Positions 35,186 to 46,721 of a stretch of 64,000 nucleotides of DNA are shown one piece after another. Under the pieces are notes generated by a model, which saw only the letters and a program-made list of their open reading frames with translations, was not told where the DNA came from and ran no database searches. The stretch comes from Erinaceus europaeus (Eukaryota > Chordata > Mammalia > Eulipotyphla > Erinaceidae). The position numbers and the translations under genes were made by a program. The stretch is taken from NCBI RefSeq assembly GCF_950295315.1, contig NC_080164.1, forward strand, positions 112,984,447-113,048,446, given 5' to 3'. Each line of letters starts with the position of its first letter. The stretch's first letter is position 1.

Positions 35186-37127
35186 GGACTAAATTATTTT
35201 TTTAAAATATCTTTATTGGAAAATTAATGTTTTACATTCTACAGTAAATATAATAGTTTCTACATGTGTAACATTTACCAGTTTTCCATATAACAATACA
35301 ACCCCCACTAGGTCCTCTATCATCCTTTTTGGGCCTGTATTCTCCTCCCCACCCACTCCAGAGTCTTTTACTTTGGTACAATGTGCCAGTTGCAGTTCAG
35401 CTTCTACTTGTGTTTTCTTTTCTGATCTTCTTTTTCAACTTCTGCCTGAGAGTAAGATCATCCTATATTCATCTTTCTGTTTCTGACTTATTTCACTTAA
35501 CATGAATTGTTCAAGGTCCATCCAAGATCAGCTGAAAATGGTGATGTCACCATTTTTTATAGCTGAGTAATATTCCATTGTATATATATAACACAACTTG
35601 TTCAGCCACTCATCTGTTGTTGGACACCTGGGTTGCTTCCAGGTTTTGGCTATATTACAAATTGTGCTGCTAAGAACATATGTGCAGACAGGTCTTTTTG
35701 CATGGGTGTGTTGGATTCCTTAGGATATATCCCCAGGAGAGGAATTGCAGGATTATAGGGTAGGTCCATTTCTAACCTTCTGAGAGTTCTCTGGACTGCT
35801 CTCCACAGAGGTTGGATCAATAGACATTCCCACCAGCAGTGCAGGAGGGTTCCTTTGACCACACAACCTCTCTAGCATTTGCTGCTGTTACCTTTTCTGA
35901 TGTATGACATTCTCACAGGAGTGAAATGGTATCTCATTGTTGTCTTTATTTGCATTTCTCTGACAACCAAAGACTTGGAGCATTTTTCATGTGTTTCTCT
36001 GCCTTTTGGATCTCTTCTGTGGTGAATATTCTGTCCACATCCTCTCCCCATTTTTGGATGGGGTTATTTGTTTTCTTGTTGAGTTTGGCAAGTTATTTTG
36101 GTGATTAGCCTCTTTTCTGATGTGTGGCATGTAGAGATCTTCTCCCATTCTGTGAGGGGTCTCTTGGTTTAGGTAGCAATTTCTTTTGCTGTGCAGAAGC
36201 TTTTTAATTTGATGTAGTCATCCCATGGGTTTATGCTTGCCTTAGTCTTCTTTGTAATTGGATTTGTTTCATTGAAGATGTCTTTAAAATTTATGCAGAA
36301 AATAGTTCTGCCAGCATTTTCCTCTAAGTATCTGATAGTTTCTGGTTTAACATCGAAGTCCCTGATCCACTTGGAATTTTCTTTTGTGTTTGGTGAAAGA
36401 TAGTGGTTCAGTTTCTTTCTTCTGCATGTTTCAACACATTTTTTCCAACACCATTTGTTGAAGAGACTCTGCTTTCCCCATTTAATAGTCTGAGCTCCTT
36501 TGTCAAAGATTAGATGTCCATAGGTATGGGAGCTTACTTCTGGGCTTTCAATTCTATTCCACTGGTCAGTGTGTCTATTCATGTTCCAGTACCAAGCAGT
36601 TTTGATGACAATGGCTCTATAATACAATTTGAGATCTGGGAGTGTGATGCCTACAGTTCTGTTATTTCTTTTCAAGATTGTTTCTGCAATTCTAGGTCTT
36701 TTCTGGTTCCAGATAAACATTTGTAGCATTATTCTATTCTCCTAAAAATGTGGTTGGGATCTTGATGGATATACCATTAAATCTGTATATGACTCTGGGT
36801 AGTATATTCATTTTGATGATGTGAATTCTTCCAACCCGTGAACATAGAATATCTTTCAACTTCTTTGTGTCTTTTTCAATTTCCTTGAGTAATGACCCAT
36901 AATTTTCAGTATACAAGTCTTTCACTTCATTGGTTAGGTTTACTCCTAGATATTTTATTGTTTTTGTTGCTATAGTAAAAGAAATTGATTTCTGGATTTC
37001 ATGTTCTTCTAACTTAGTGTTTGCATAGAGGAATGCCACTGCCCTTTGAATGTTAATTTTGTAGCCTGACACCTTCCTGTATTGCCTGATGATTTCCAAA
37101 AGTTTCTTGCTGGATTCCTTCAGTTTT

Positions 37128-37295
37128 TCTTTTCTTTTTTTAACATTTTATTTATTTATTCATGAGAAAGATAGGAGGAGAGAGAAAGAACTAGATATCA
37201 CTCTGGTACATGTGTTGCTGGAGATTGAACTCAGGACCTCATGCTTGAGAATCCAATGCTTTATCCACTGCGCCACCTCCCTGACCACTCCTTAA
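37128..37295 (-). mobile_element. SINE fragment within the L1, minus
   Basis: 'ttatttattcatgagaaaga', a purine tract, 'ggagattgaactcaggacct' and 'ttatccactgcgccacctcc' mark a minus-strand tRNA-like SINE. Confidence 0.8.
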
Positions 37296-37567
37296 GTTTT
37301 TCTATATACACTATCATGTCATCTGCAAATAGGGAGAGTTTGATTCTTCTCTCCCAATCTGTGTTCCTTCAATTCCTTGCTCTTGCCTAATTGCTATGGC
37401 AAGAAGTTCCAACACTTTGTTGAATAATAATGATGATAGTGAGCAGCTCTGTCTAGTACCTGATCTGAGGGGAAATGCTTCCAGTTTTTCACCATTGTGT
37501 ATGATTTTGACTGTAGGTTTGCTATGTATAGACTCCACTATTATTTTTTGTATGCTTTACATTGGGT

Positions 37568-37916
37568 TGTTCTAGTTCTCCCCCGCCAAGAGAATTGGAT
37601 CAGTCCTGCTAATTTCGCGGGCCCGCTTGGCCCCGCCCCGAGGAACCCTGCCAGGGTGCCAGAGTTCCAGAGTTCGAGAGTTCAGGAGTCGGAGAGTTGG
37701 AGAGGGTTCCTGAGTACAGAGTAAGAGAGAGTGCTTGCGCTGCCGCGGGAAAGAGGCAGCAGAGTTCTGTATGGTGATTAGTTTGGTTTAGTTTATGAAT
37801 CGTTGTTCCTGAATAAAGAAATACAGCTTCCCTGCCCAGCCGTATGTCTCTGGTCATCTCTGTTACCCGCCCGTGAAGCTATCCCAGCCAGCTAGAACCC
37901 CCGAATTTTAACAACA
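37568..37916 (+). mobile_element. Solo LTR in the L1
   Basis: Starts TGTTCTAGTTCTCCC and ends near TTTTAACAACA, with AATAAA at about 37,814. It is GC- and CpG-rich near 37,615-37,645. It splits the L1 reverse-transcriptase region. I could not find a clean target duplication. Confidence 0.7.
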
Positions 37917-37989
37917 ATTATTAGGAGTTTTCAATCTATTCCCATTTTTGTAGTGTTTTGATCATAAAGGGATGTTATATTTTGTCAAA

Positions 37990-38205
37990 GGATTCTCTGA
38001 CCCACCTGCAGGGGAGTTGCTTCACAGGTGGTGAAGCAGGTCTTCAGGTGTCTATCTTTCTCTCCCCCTCTCTGTCTTCCCCTCCTATGTCCATTTCTCT
38101 CTGTCCTATCCAACAACTATGACATCAACAACAATAACAATAACTACAACAATAAAAACACAAGGGCAATAAAAGGGAATAAATAAATATTTTTTGTAAA
38201 GGATT
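37990..38205 (+). mobile_element. SINE in the L1, plus
   Basis: Body and tail of the main SINE family ('cacctgcaggggagttgctt', 'ggtgaagcaggtcttcaggt', 'caagggcaataaaagggaat'), flanked by 'tgtcaaaggattctctg' and 'tgtaaaggatttctctg' as target duplication. The head is missing. Confidence 0.9.
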
Positions 38206-39039
38206 TCTCTGCATCTATTGATATGACCATGCAGTTTTTGGTCTTGCTTTTACTGATGTGATGGATCACGTTGATTTATTTATGTATATTAAACCAACCT
38301 TGTATCACTGAGATAAACCCCACCTGATCATGATGAGCAATCTTTTTTAATATACTGCTATATCCGCTTGGCTAGAATTTTGTTCAGTATTTTAGCCTCT
38401 ATGTTCATCAGAGAGATTGGTCCAGTCTGTAGTTTTCTTTTTTGGTTGTGTCCCTATCTGCTTTTGGTATCAAAGTGATGTTGGCTTCCTAGAAGCTGGA
38501 AAGGAGTACTCCAGTGTCTTCAATCTTCTGGAAGACTTTTAAAAGTAGATGTATTAGTTCTTCTTTGAAGTTTTTGTAAAATTCATTTGTAAAACCATCT
38601 GGTACAGGATTTTTATTTTGGGGGAGGATTTTGATAACTGTTTCAATTTCATTAGCTGTGATGGGCCTATTCATGTTATCTAGTTCCTTTTTACTTAATT
38701 TTGGAAGTTGGTAGCTATCTAGGAAATCATCCATTTATTCCAGTTTCTCTAGCTTGGTGGTATAGTTGTTCATAGAAGCCTCACATAATATGTTGAATTT
38801 CTGAGGTTTCTGTTGTGATATCTCCTCTTTTATTTATGATCCGATTTATTTGGTTCTTCTCCTTGGTTTTTGTTCTGTGATTCTGGCTAAAGGTTTGTCA
38901 ATTTTGTTCACTGTTTCAAAGAACCAACATTTACTTTCATTGATCTTTTGTATGTTTTTCCTATTTTCAATGTTATTGATTTTTGCCCTAACTTTAGTGA
39001 TTTCTGTCCTTCTGGTTGCTTTAGGGTTCCTTTGTTCTT

Positions 39040-39112
39040 CTTCTTCCTCTTCTCCTTCTCCTCCTCCTCCTCCTCCTCCTCCTCCTCCTCCTCCTCCTTC
39101 TTCTTCTTGGTC
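39040..39112. repeat. (CCT/CTT)n microsatellite
   Basis: Uninterrupted CTC repeats flanked by TTC repeats, inside the minus-strand L1. Confidence 0.95.
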
Positions 39113-40020
39113 TTTAAGATGTGCAAGCAGGCTATTTTTGTGCTTTTTCTTGTTGCCTAATGTGTGTTTGTATGGCTATGAACTTTCCTCTCAGTACTGC
39201 CTTAGCTGTGTCCCAAATATTTTGATAGCTTGTGTCTTCATTTTCATTGAACTCTCAAAACATTTTTATTTCTTCCTTTACTTCCTCTTTGACCCAGTAG
39301 TTGTTAATTAGTAAACTGTTGAGCTTCCACATTTTGGGACTATTACCAGTCTTTCGTTGATTGTTAAGTGTTAGTTTCATTCCACTGTGGTCTGAGAAGA
39401 TGCTTGGGATGATTTCAATGCTCTTGAATTTGCTGATGCTGTCTTTGTGGCCTAACATATAGTCTGTTCTTGAGAATGACCCGTGTGGACTTGAGTTGAA
39501 TATGTATTCCACTTTCTTGGGATGAATGGCTCTGAAAATGTTCAATAGTTCTAGTTTAACTGTCTCCTCATTTAGCTCCCTCATGTCTTTATTGAATATC
39601 TGCCTGGATGATCTGTCAAGTTGAAAGAGTGGGGTGTTGAAGTCCCTTACTATGACTGAGTTGCTGTTAATATACTGCTGTAGCTCTTTCAGTAGATGTT
39701 TATTGTCTTTAGATGGCTTCTCATTGGGTGCATAGATGTTAATAATTGTTAAGTCCTCTTGATTGACTAATCCACTGAGCATTAAATAGTGTCTATCTCT
39801 AACTTTTTAAAGTTTATTCATTTTAAAGTCTGTCTAGTCAGATATGAGAATAGCTGTTCCTACTCTTTTTTAGAGTGGACCATTGGCTGGTATGATTGTT
39901 TTCCATACTTTCACTTTGAGTCTGTGTTTGTCTTGTTGAGTTAGGTGAATTTCCTGTAGAGGGTATATTGTTGGGTTGTGTTTTCTGATCCATCTTCATT
40001 CTCTGTGCCTTTTAATAAGA

Positions 40021-40845
40021 TTCCCAGGATCACTCAAATGTTCAGAAAACTTCCCAGGATGAAGGCTCAACCCCTGAACCAACATGCAACCCACCAGAGC
40101 TGCCTTCCCTCCTTGACTGCACCTAGGTACTCAACCTCCCCCCACTTCCCTGGTGGGAATCACAGAAGACAGGGAAACAGCCATCCAAAGCCACTGCACC
40201 ATCCCCACCCCCACTTCTGGCACCCATCAGACAGCACCTTTGTTTGGCAAGCTGCCTAGCTGCAAAATTTAACAGAACAAGTCCCTAGCCCCAGACAGAA
40301 GACACTGTCCTCTCCCACATGTTCCCCTCAAAAGTCTAGTTGAATTCAAAGTGTTGGCTTTGTGGTCAACTGCCAAAGCCCAGTACTTCCTGTTGAGCTT
40401 AGCGACAGTCTCCCTACAAGGAACCAATTGGTTTTCTTACACAATATGTCCTCAGACACCACAGTTCCCCATTCTGTCTGCTCCAGTGTCACTGGATGGC
40501 GTCATAGAACTTGACCCATTGTACTGTGTGCTCCCAGCCTCTCCATTACCATATTTTCATAGAATGCAGGCAACCATCAAGGTCAGACAACCCCAAGTCT
40601 GAGTATTTTGGCATCTCTGCTGGCTCCACTTCTCAGTTATTGGAGGAACAGCTCAGCAGTTCAGTCTTGGAGATGGCTGATCACAAGCCTATATGCTTGA
40701 GCCCAACAGCATACCTGGAAGTGTGTACAGAACACCCTACCTGGACACCTGACTCTAACCCCCTTGTGTAGCCATGAGTGCTCCCACACCCTGAGAGAAA
40801 TCCTTGCAAACTAAGTTTCCTCTGGAATAAACAGGTTGGCATCCA
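40021..40845 (+). other. Unassigned ~830-bp block with a polyA signal
   Basis: Lies between the L1 5' truncation and a dinucleotide repeat. It ends in 'ctctggaataaacaggttgg' (AATAAA near 40,825). Three overlapping open frames of 83-93 codons show no motif I recognise. It could be an LTR or a retroposed transcript; I cannot decide. Confidence 0.5.
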
Positions 40846-40849
40846 TATT

Positions 40850-40928
<79 letters not shown>
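40850..40928. repeat. (CT)n(GT)n(GA)n compound microsatellite
   Basis: About eight CT, fifteen GT and fifteen GA dinucleotides in a row. The CT and GA parts are mutually complementary around the GT part. Confidence 0.95.
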
Positions 40929-40931
<3 letters not shown>

Positions 40932-40994
40932 TTATCAGTCTTAAGATTTAGTTTTCCATACAAAGCAGAAATGCAGCTCCACTAGAATGATAGC

Positions 40995-41455
40995 AAACAA
41001 CTTTTTTTTATTATTAGATATATAATACTGATTTATAAAATTACATAGCAGCAGGGGTATAATTGTATACCATTCCCACCACAGGGTTCTGAATCCCCAA
41101 TCTTCTCACAGCAAACCACTGTGATTCTCCTAATGTTGCAGGCATGGGCCAACTATCAATTTACATTTGTACATAATTGCCTCCTTTTCTTCCAGGTTCA
41201 GCCCTCTCTTACCCTTCCATTCACTTTGACACCATTACTACATCCAAATTCCCCTCCCCTTTTCCTCCTCTCTTTCTGTGCTAATAAAGCTGGGGTTCAG
41301 AACCCTCTTATACTCTTCCTCCTATCACTTCACCCCCACTGGGAATGTGAATCAAGATAGTTTTGGGTGCAGAATTTAGGAGTCCTGGCTCTTATCATTG
41401 CTTCTCATCTGGACATGGGCATTACCAGGTGGATCCATACTCCCAGCCTGGCAAA
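40995..41455 (-). mobile_element. L1 3' end, minus
   Basis: 'ttacatagcagcaggggtat', 'ccattcccaccacagggttc' and 'tgaatcaagatagttttggg' match the L1 3' terminus class at 21,830 and 58,320. From about 41,200 it also belongs to the segmental duplication. Confidence 0.7.
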
Positions 41456-42178
41456 CATCTTTATAAGTTGTATCATGGGCTTTATTTATTGAAATTTGTA
41501 AGTGAACCCCAGATGTGAGACACGGATCTAAGAGAAGCAACCTGAGTCCTTTGAGGAAATTGAGAAGGATTAGACCCAGGTGTTTCTTGTAGGGAGATGT
41601 AAACAAGACCCGTGAACCTGATGCTGACATGTAGTTCAAAGTGGCAAAGGTTTTATGTTATATATTTCATATTTTTTATTTTATGAAATGTTAAATGGCT
41701 TGAAAAATCATCTCTGTGTTCTGTGTGCATCAGGCCCATATGAGACTTGGGTGACAGGGGTGGGTGGTGTGTGGCATTGCCTTTGTATAGTTATCTTGGG
41801 GATTCTGGGGTGCCACCGGGGTTACAGAGAGCAGGCTTGGAGCCACAATTCACCATCACACTGCTCCTCTGTGGTTAAGTGGGCATCTGGGACAGAGCTG
41901 GCATAGCAAGAGCAAAATATTGATCTTGTAAAATAAAATAAAATAAAATATCAAAGGAAAAACAATAACATTGCTGCCTGGGGTAGTGGATTTGTCCTAC
42001 AAGAATTGAGCCCCAGGTATAACTATGGTGATAATAAAAGGTATCTAAATGGAAAGATGGGAGACAATGCACTGCTCCTAACTACTCTCACCTATTTGTG
42101 TCCTTATTATTTTGTTGCAAGATAGTTCACCCTAAGTTCATTCAAAGTGTCCACAAAAAAACCAGTGTGTATTCATTT

Positions 42179-42463
42179 CTTTTTTTAAATATTTATTTAT
42201 GTATTCCCTTTTGTCGCCTTTATTTTTTTCATTATTATTGTTGATTGTCATCATTGTTGAATAGGAAAGAGAGAAATGGAGAAAGGAAGGGAAGACAGAG
42301 GGGGGAGAGAACTATAGACACCTGCAGACCTGCTTCACCACCTGTGAAGCGACTCCAGTGTAGGAGGGGAGCCAGTGGCTCGCACCTGGATCTTTACCGC
42401 TGCATTACCTTATCTCTAAAGTAAGGGATTGCTTAACCCGCTGCACTACCTCCCCACTCCCAG
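42179..42463 (-). mobile_element. SINE unique to duplication copy 1
   Basis: Full minus-strand main-family SINE flanked by gtattcattt (42,169-42,178) and gtgttcattt (42,464-42,473). The homologous place in copy 2 (about 61,998-62,012) is an empty site, so the insertion postdates the duplication. Confidence 0.9.
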
Positions 42464-44129
42464 GTGTTCATTTTTTATCTTTTTACATTTTGTGCATAGT
42501 GCCAGGTATGGGCTTCCTGTCCACTCCACAAATACACTTCAATGTGCCTAGAGCATTTACTTCAAAGCAGAGGCCCCAAAAGAAATGGGTATATACCTCA
42601 CAACAGATCTTCAAGAACACCTAATCACAGGCAGAAACGGGTCATCTATAGCTGTTAAACATATATGTCACCAAGTTGTGTGTGTACACATAACTTTGCA
42701 TATATGAGCATGAATGCATGTTAGCATGGTTATTATCTACGTCCCCAAAGGTTGGGAGCCATGTTCTTTACAAGTCTGTTTCCACCATGCTGCTGCCACT
42801 TCATGAATTGATAAGACGGTGGGTTCTGTTTTCACCCCAGTCCAGAAAGCATGTGGAATCATACTGGATGTGAATAAGCAGATGCTCTGAGTCCTTTCTA
42901 TCAGAAGGTGCACCTGAAGTCAGTGGGGTCTGGGCTTCCACATCCTGGTGGGACCAGTCCCACACAAGCACTAGCTGGGCTCCCCAGCACTCATGGGGTG
43001 AGCAGCACCCTGAGCTCTCTGGGGGTGAGAGGGTAGAGTTCACACATTGACTGTGTTAATTGGGACCCCTCTCTGTGCTAAAGGGGCATGAAGGTTTACA
43101 CAATACCTGTCTCCAGCCACAGGTACAGTGCCAGTGTCAGGTTAATGACCTGGGGGACCCCAGTGTGTATTGAGGGCTCTTCTAGAGGCTGCTACACTCC
43201 TCCAGCCTGTATCAAACCCTTACTGATTCCTTTTCCTGCAGGAAGAGTCCTTCTGCCGCTTCAAGGCCTGTGCAGAGACAGGCCCCCAAGTCTGACAAGG
43301 CCTGGGGACCCCCTCTCAGAGCACTGGCACCCATCCTCTCCACCTGCTCCCCATCTTGTCCTCTTTCCTTGCTCATCTTGTAAATGCTGACTTGGTCCTT
43401 TTCCCTTTCTCCCACTTATGCCCTCGACCTCCTCAGTGATCCTACCTGAACCCTGGAGAGGCACTCAGTCTGCTGGACTCAGGCTCAATTTATCTTTCTG
43501 CAGCCCAACTGCCAATTCTACCTGAAATAGCCTCCTCCCCCCTGGATGAGTGGCAGTTGGCCCTGGCTCTGAGAAGGCAGTTTGTGGTGGTGGGGAGGGA
43601 TAACACTCAGAATTCCTCTGTCTCAGCACCTGTGTCCTCTTTGGGATAGATTTTTCTCCAGTAACTTCCCTCTAGGTTTCTGTTTTGAGATATTGCTTTG
43701 GTTTGTTAAATTTTTATTTGGGGGGAGGGAGTGGGTAGTAGCAGTTATTACTGTTATTGAGGTATTTCTGCTTGTTTTACTTTTGCCCTTTAAAGCTATT
43801 TTAGTTTGCAGAGTTTATGTAATCATTGTATTCTGTGGTTGTCAGAAGTGGAATGATTTTGCTTGGTTTTTCCAGAAATCAAATCAGCTTATTCAACATA
43901 AGCAGAGAAGAATTTAATGGTCACTTTGATGAGAAATACTCATTCATTCAGGAATACTATTTGACCACCCAATATTTTTCTTTTTCTATAACTGGCAAGG
44001 ATCATTGCATCACTTCAGGTGTACAACATAGTGCTTAGTATTCTGCTGATACTGTGAACTGATCCTGACAATAGAGCTAATTGCTCCTGATCACGATGTG
44101 CAGTGCATGTCCCTTTCCCGAGCAGCAGC

Positions 44130-44470
44130 AGAGCTCACCTAGGTAGTGCACATGCTTAGGCAAGCACAAGGCCAGGCTTCACACCACCAGAGAGTTCAGG
44201 TGAGAGCCCCACCCCACAGCACTAGAAGATGCATCAGTGCTGTGGTCTCTCTCTTCTTTCTCTCTCTTTCTGAAAAAGTCATCACAGGTAATGCTGCACC
44301 TAGTTAAGTGCACTCAGTGGCGTGTTCAAGGACTCCGTTTCAAGTGCCTGTTCTTCACTTGCAGGGGAAAACTTCATGAGTAGTGAAGTAGAGCTGCAGG
44401 TGTCTGTTTCTCTCTCTTTCTCTCCCTCCCCTCTTAAATTCTCTCATCTTGATATAAAAATATGAACTAA
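44130..44470 (+). mobile_element. Two SINEs, plus (in duplication)
   Basis: 'tagtgcacatgcttaggcaa' begins one copy and 'ctagttaagtgcactcagtg' a second, followed by 'gtgaagtagagctgcaggtg' and a pyrimidine stretch. Both are shared with 63,670-64,000. Confidence 0.75.
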
Positions 44471-44639
44471 ATATAAAAAATTAACACAGACACCCCATAC
44501 ATGATAAAAATTAAAGTGATTTTTCTGGCTGTCTCTAGCCAATAAATTAAGATAATAAAATAATTAATGTTATAAAATGTCTTTCTAAATTGATATATAT
44601 ATCACTAAAGCAATGTACATACTTAAAAATAATTTTGGA

Positions 44640-45580
44640 AATTTCAGTCATACATATTTTTAAGAAATGAAACTAAACCCACTAGATTTATATTAAACCA
44701 TGGGAGATCCCAAATAACAAAAACCATTCTGAGAAAAATGAACAAAAGTCAGGTGTCAAATCACCCAACTACAAACCACACTCCAAAGCAACAGGGAGTG
44801 AAGCAATATGCTATTGGATAGCCAGCCACACAGATGGCTGGAACAGAACTGAGAGTCTGGAAGGAAACCCACACCAGTAGTGATACTGAAGCTATGCTAG
44901 AGGACTCCTGGCCATAAAACAGAAAAATTCCTTCAACAAGTGTTGTAGGAGAAATCAAACATGTGCAAGTAGGAAAGTGTATCACCCTGCAGATCCATAG
45001 AGAAAATAATTTCAAAATAGTTTCAAGGCTTGGATGTAAATCTTGAAGTTATAGATTACAGAAGAGACAACAAAAGTTATGGATTCCATGATATCCACAT
45101 TAACAATGTCTTTGTGAACTTGAACCTTAGTGTATAGGAAAGAGCAAAAATAAACAATTGAGGATATGTAAGGTGGAAAAATCATTCATGCAGACAAACA
45201 CATTAGCAACAGAATGAAAAGCAGCGTACTGACTGGGAGAAGGTATTTGACATCACACATCTAATAATGACTTATCGCTCAAGATATATCAAGATATTGT
45301 GTAGCTCCACAATTAAAAAGCAGCAATGCAATATAAAATAGCTTGGAGGGGCTGGTCTGTATCCAGCTTGAGCACACTCCTTAAATATATATACATATAG
45401 AAAGATGGTTATAGACATAATAAGCAACCCATATCTGTGACAGTGGAAGAATTACTGCAGTTTCCAATGAAGGGAATGAGGACACACAACTCGTGCAGTG
45501 GGAAAGGTGTGGCATTATACCCTTTCTATCTTATAATTTTGTAAATCAATATGAAATCACTAATAAAAGTTTAAAAAAAG
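44640..45580 (+). mobile_element. Old L1 ORF2 remnant, plus
   Basis: 'ggagatcccaaataacaaaa', 'ccaaagcaacagggagtgaa' and later 'actgggagaaggtatttgac' follow the L1 ORF2 order at low identity. Confidence 0.55.
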
Positions 45581-45639
45581 AACACAGCTAAGAAATGGAG
45601 CTAGAGTGAGAGATAATCTTGAGTACATTTTTTTTAAAG

Positions 45640-46060
45640 GATGAATCAACTTTAGATTTTTAAATATATTTATTTATTTTGCCACCAGGTATTACTAGGC
45701 TTGGTGCCAACATAATTCCACCATTTTTCTTCCCTTTAATAAATGGTGAGACACAGAGAAACATAAGCCTGTTTCTCTGGACACAGATGTTTGTAACTGT
45801 TGTCCCCTCAGACTGATTATTTTGTCTGTCCACTGCTCAGATTCAACACTGCTTGACTATTTACAATGTGGGTGAGTGTGTGCAAGCCCCTAAGAAGGTA
45901 GATCATAAAAGATCTTATCACTGCTGAGAGGGGAGTTATGTTCTGGGGGATGACAAACTGCAGAATGGGCAATCCATGAGGGAGCTGAGTGAAAGATGAG
46001 GGTTACTTTGATCAGATTCTAAAATTTTATTTATTTGTATTGTCTTTTTTAATAAAAAAT
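45640..46060. other. Short gap with a SINE-like fragment
   Basis: 45,655-45,770 is probably a degraded minus SINE. I recognise nothing in the rest. Confidence 0.4.
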
Positions 46061-46189
46061 TAAATTATTTTTATTTATTTATGGGATAGAGACAACCAGA
46101 CATTGAGAGGAAAGAGTGAGAGAGAGAGACATAGTGGGAGAGAGAGAGAGATACTTGCAGCCCTGCTTCACCACTCAAAAGCTTTCTTC
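46060..46189 (-). mobile_element. SINE, part 1 (split by the L1 cluster)
   Basis: Minus SINE ending at 'caaaagctttcttc'. The remainder continues at 52,782-52,880 ('gctttcttcgcacaggtggg', 'gaacctaggtccttattcat'). The repeated aaaagctttcttc (46,177-46,189 and 52,782-52,794) is a 13-bp target duplication. Confidence 0.9.
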
Positions 46190-46721
46190 TTTGGTGCCCT
46201 GCTCCAAAATTAGTCAAATCCTGCTTAGAGTTTCCCTTTCTGTAATTCTTTCTCAACCTCTGTTGATAAGTGGGATCATCCCATACTCATTTTATCTTTC
46301 TGACTTAGCTCACTAAACATAATTCCTTCTAGCTCCATCCAAGATAGGTCAGAGAAGGTGGGTTTATTGTTTTCAATAGCTGCATAATATTCCGTTGTGT
46401 ATATATACACAGCTTTCTCAGCCACTCATCTGTTGTTGGGCACCTGGGTTACTTCCAGGTTTTATCTATTATGAATTGTGCTGCTGTGAACATAAGTGTG
46501 CACATACCTTTTTGATTGGGCATTATGGAATCCTTGGAATATATCTCTAGAGGAGGAATTACTAGGTCATATGGAAGGTCCATGTCTAGCCTTGTGAGAG
46601 TTCTCCAGACTGCTCTCCACAGAGGCTGGACCAATTTACATTTCCACCAGCAGTGCAGAAGGGTTTCTTTGTTCCCACAGCCTGTCGAGCATTTGTTGCT
46701 GCTGTCTTTTTTCATGTATGT
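46190..46721 (-). mobile_element. Inverted 5' part of an L1 (ORF2 end)
   Basis: Minus-strand L1 ORF2 C-terminus, including the [15 protein letters not shown] region. It corresponds to positions ~2,083-2,612 of the L1 at the window start. Directly after it, on plus, the L1 resumes at the position that follows (about 2,620). Head-to-head with almost no loss is the signature of twin priming. Confidence 0.9.

Larger units (their letters stand above)
35190..40020 (-). mobile_element. Long L1, minus, with nested insertions
   Basis: Minus-strand order: endonuclease domain (39,255-39,782; INIYAPN, RDFNTPL, SDHSG visible), reverse transcriptase start (38,489-38,734), RT core (37,314-37,538; [15 protein letters not shown]), thumb and C-terminal parts (36,169-37,099), Cys-rich end (35,650-35,862; degraded, with [10 protein letters not shown]), then 3' UTR to 35,190. 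The ORF is broken throughout. A SINE fragment (37,128-37,295), an LTR (37,568-37,916) and a SINE (37,990-38,205) are inserted. The 5' end is truncated in the endonuclease near 40,020. The copy belongs to an older subfamily than the L1 at 1-3,900. Confidence 0.93.
41200..44470 (+). repeat. Segmental duplication, copy 1
   Basis: Pairs with 58,340-64,000. From 42,480 to 44,470 against 62,005 to 64,000 the two are almost base-for-base identical (offset about 19,541; identical 100- and 111-residue frames). Copy 1 has a SINE at 42,179-42,463 that copy 2 lacks. It lacks the LTR at 58,682-59,166 and about 2.2 kb corresponding to 59,515-61,718. Open frames inside are short and carry no known domain. 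Confidence 0.92.

Noticed and set aside
43088..43390. 100-codon frame identical in both duplication copies
   Set aside because: Identity is explained by recent duplication of the DNA. There is no domain and no codon evidence of selection; a 'cctgcag' acceptor-like site near 43,240 is not enough.
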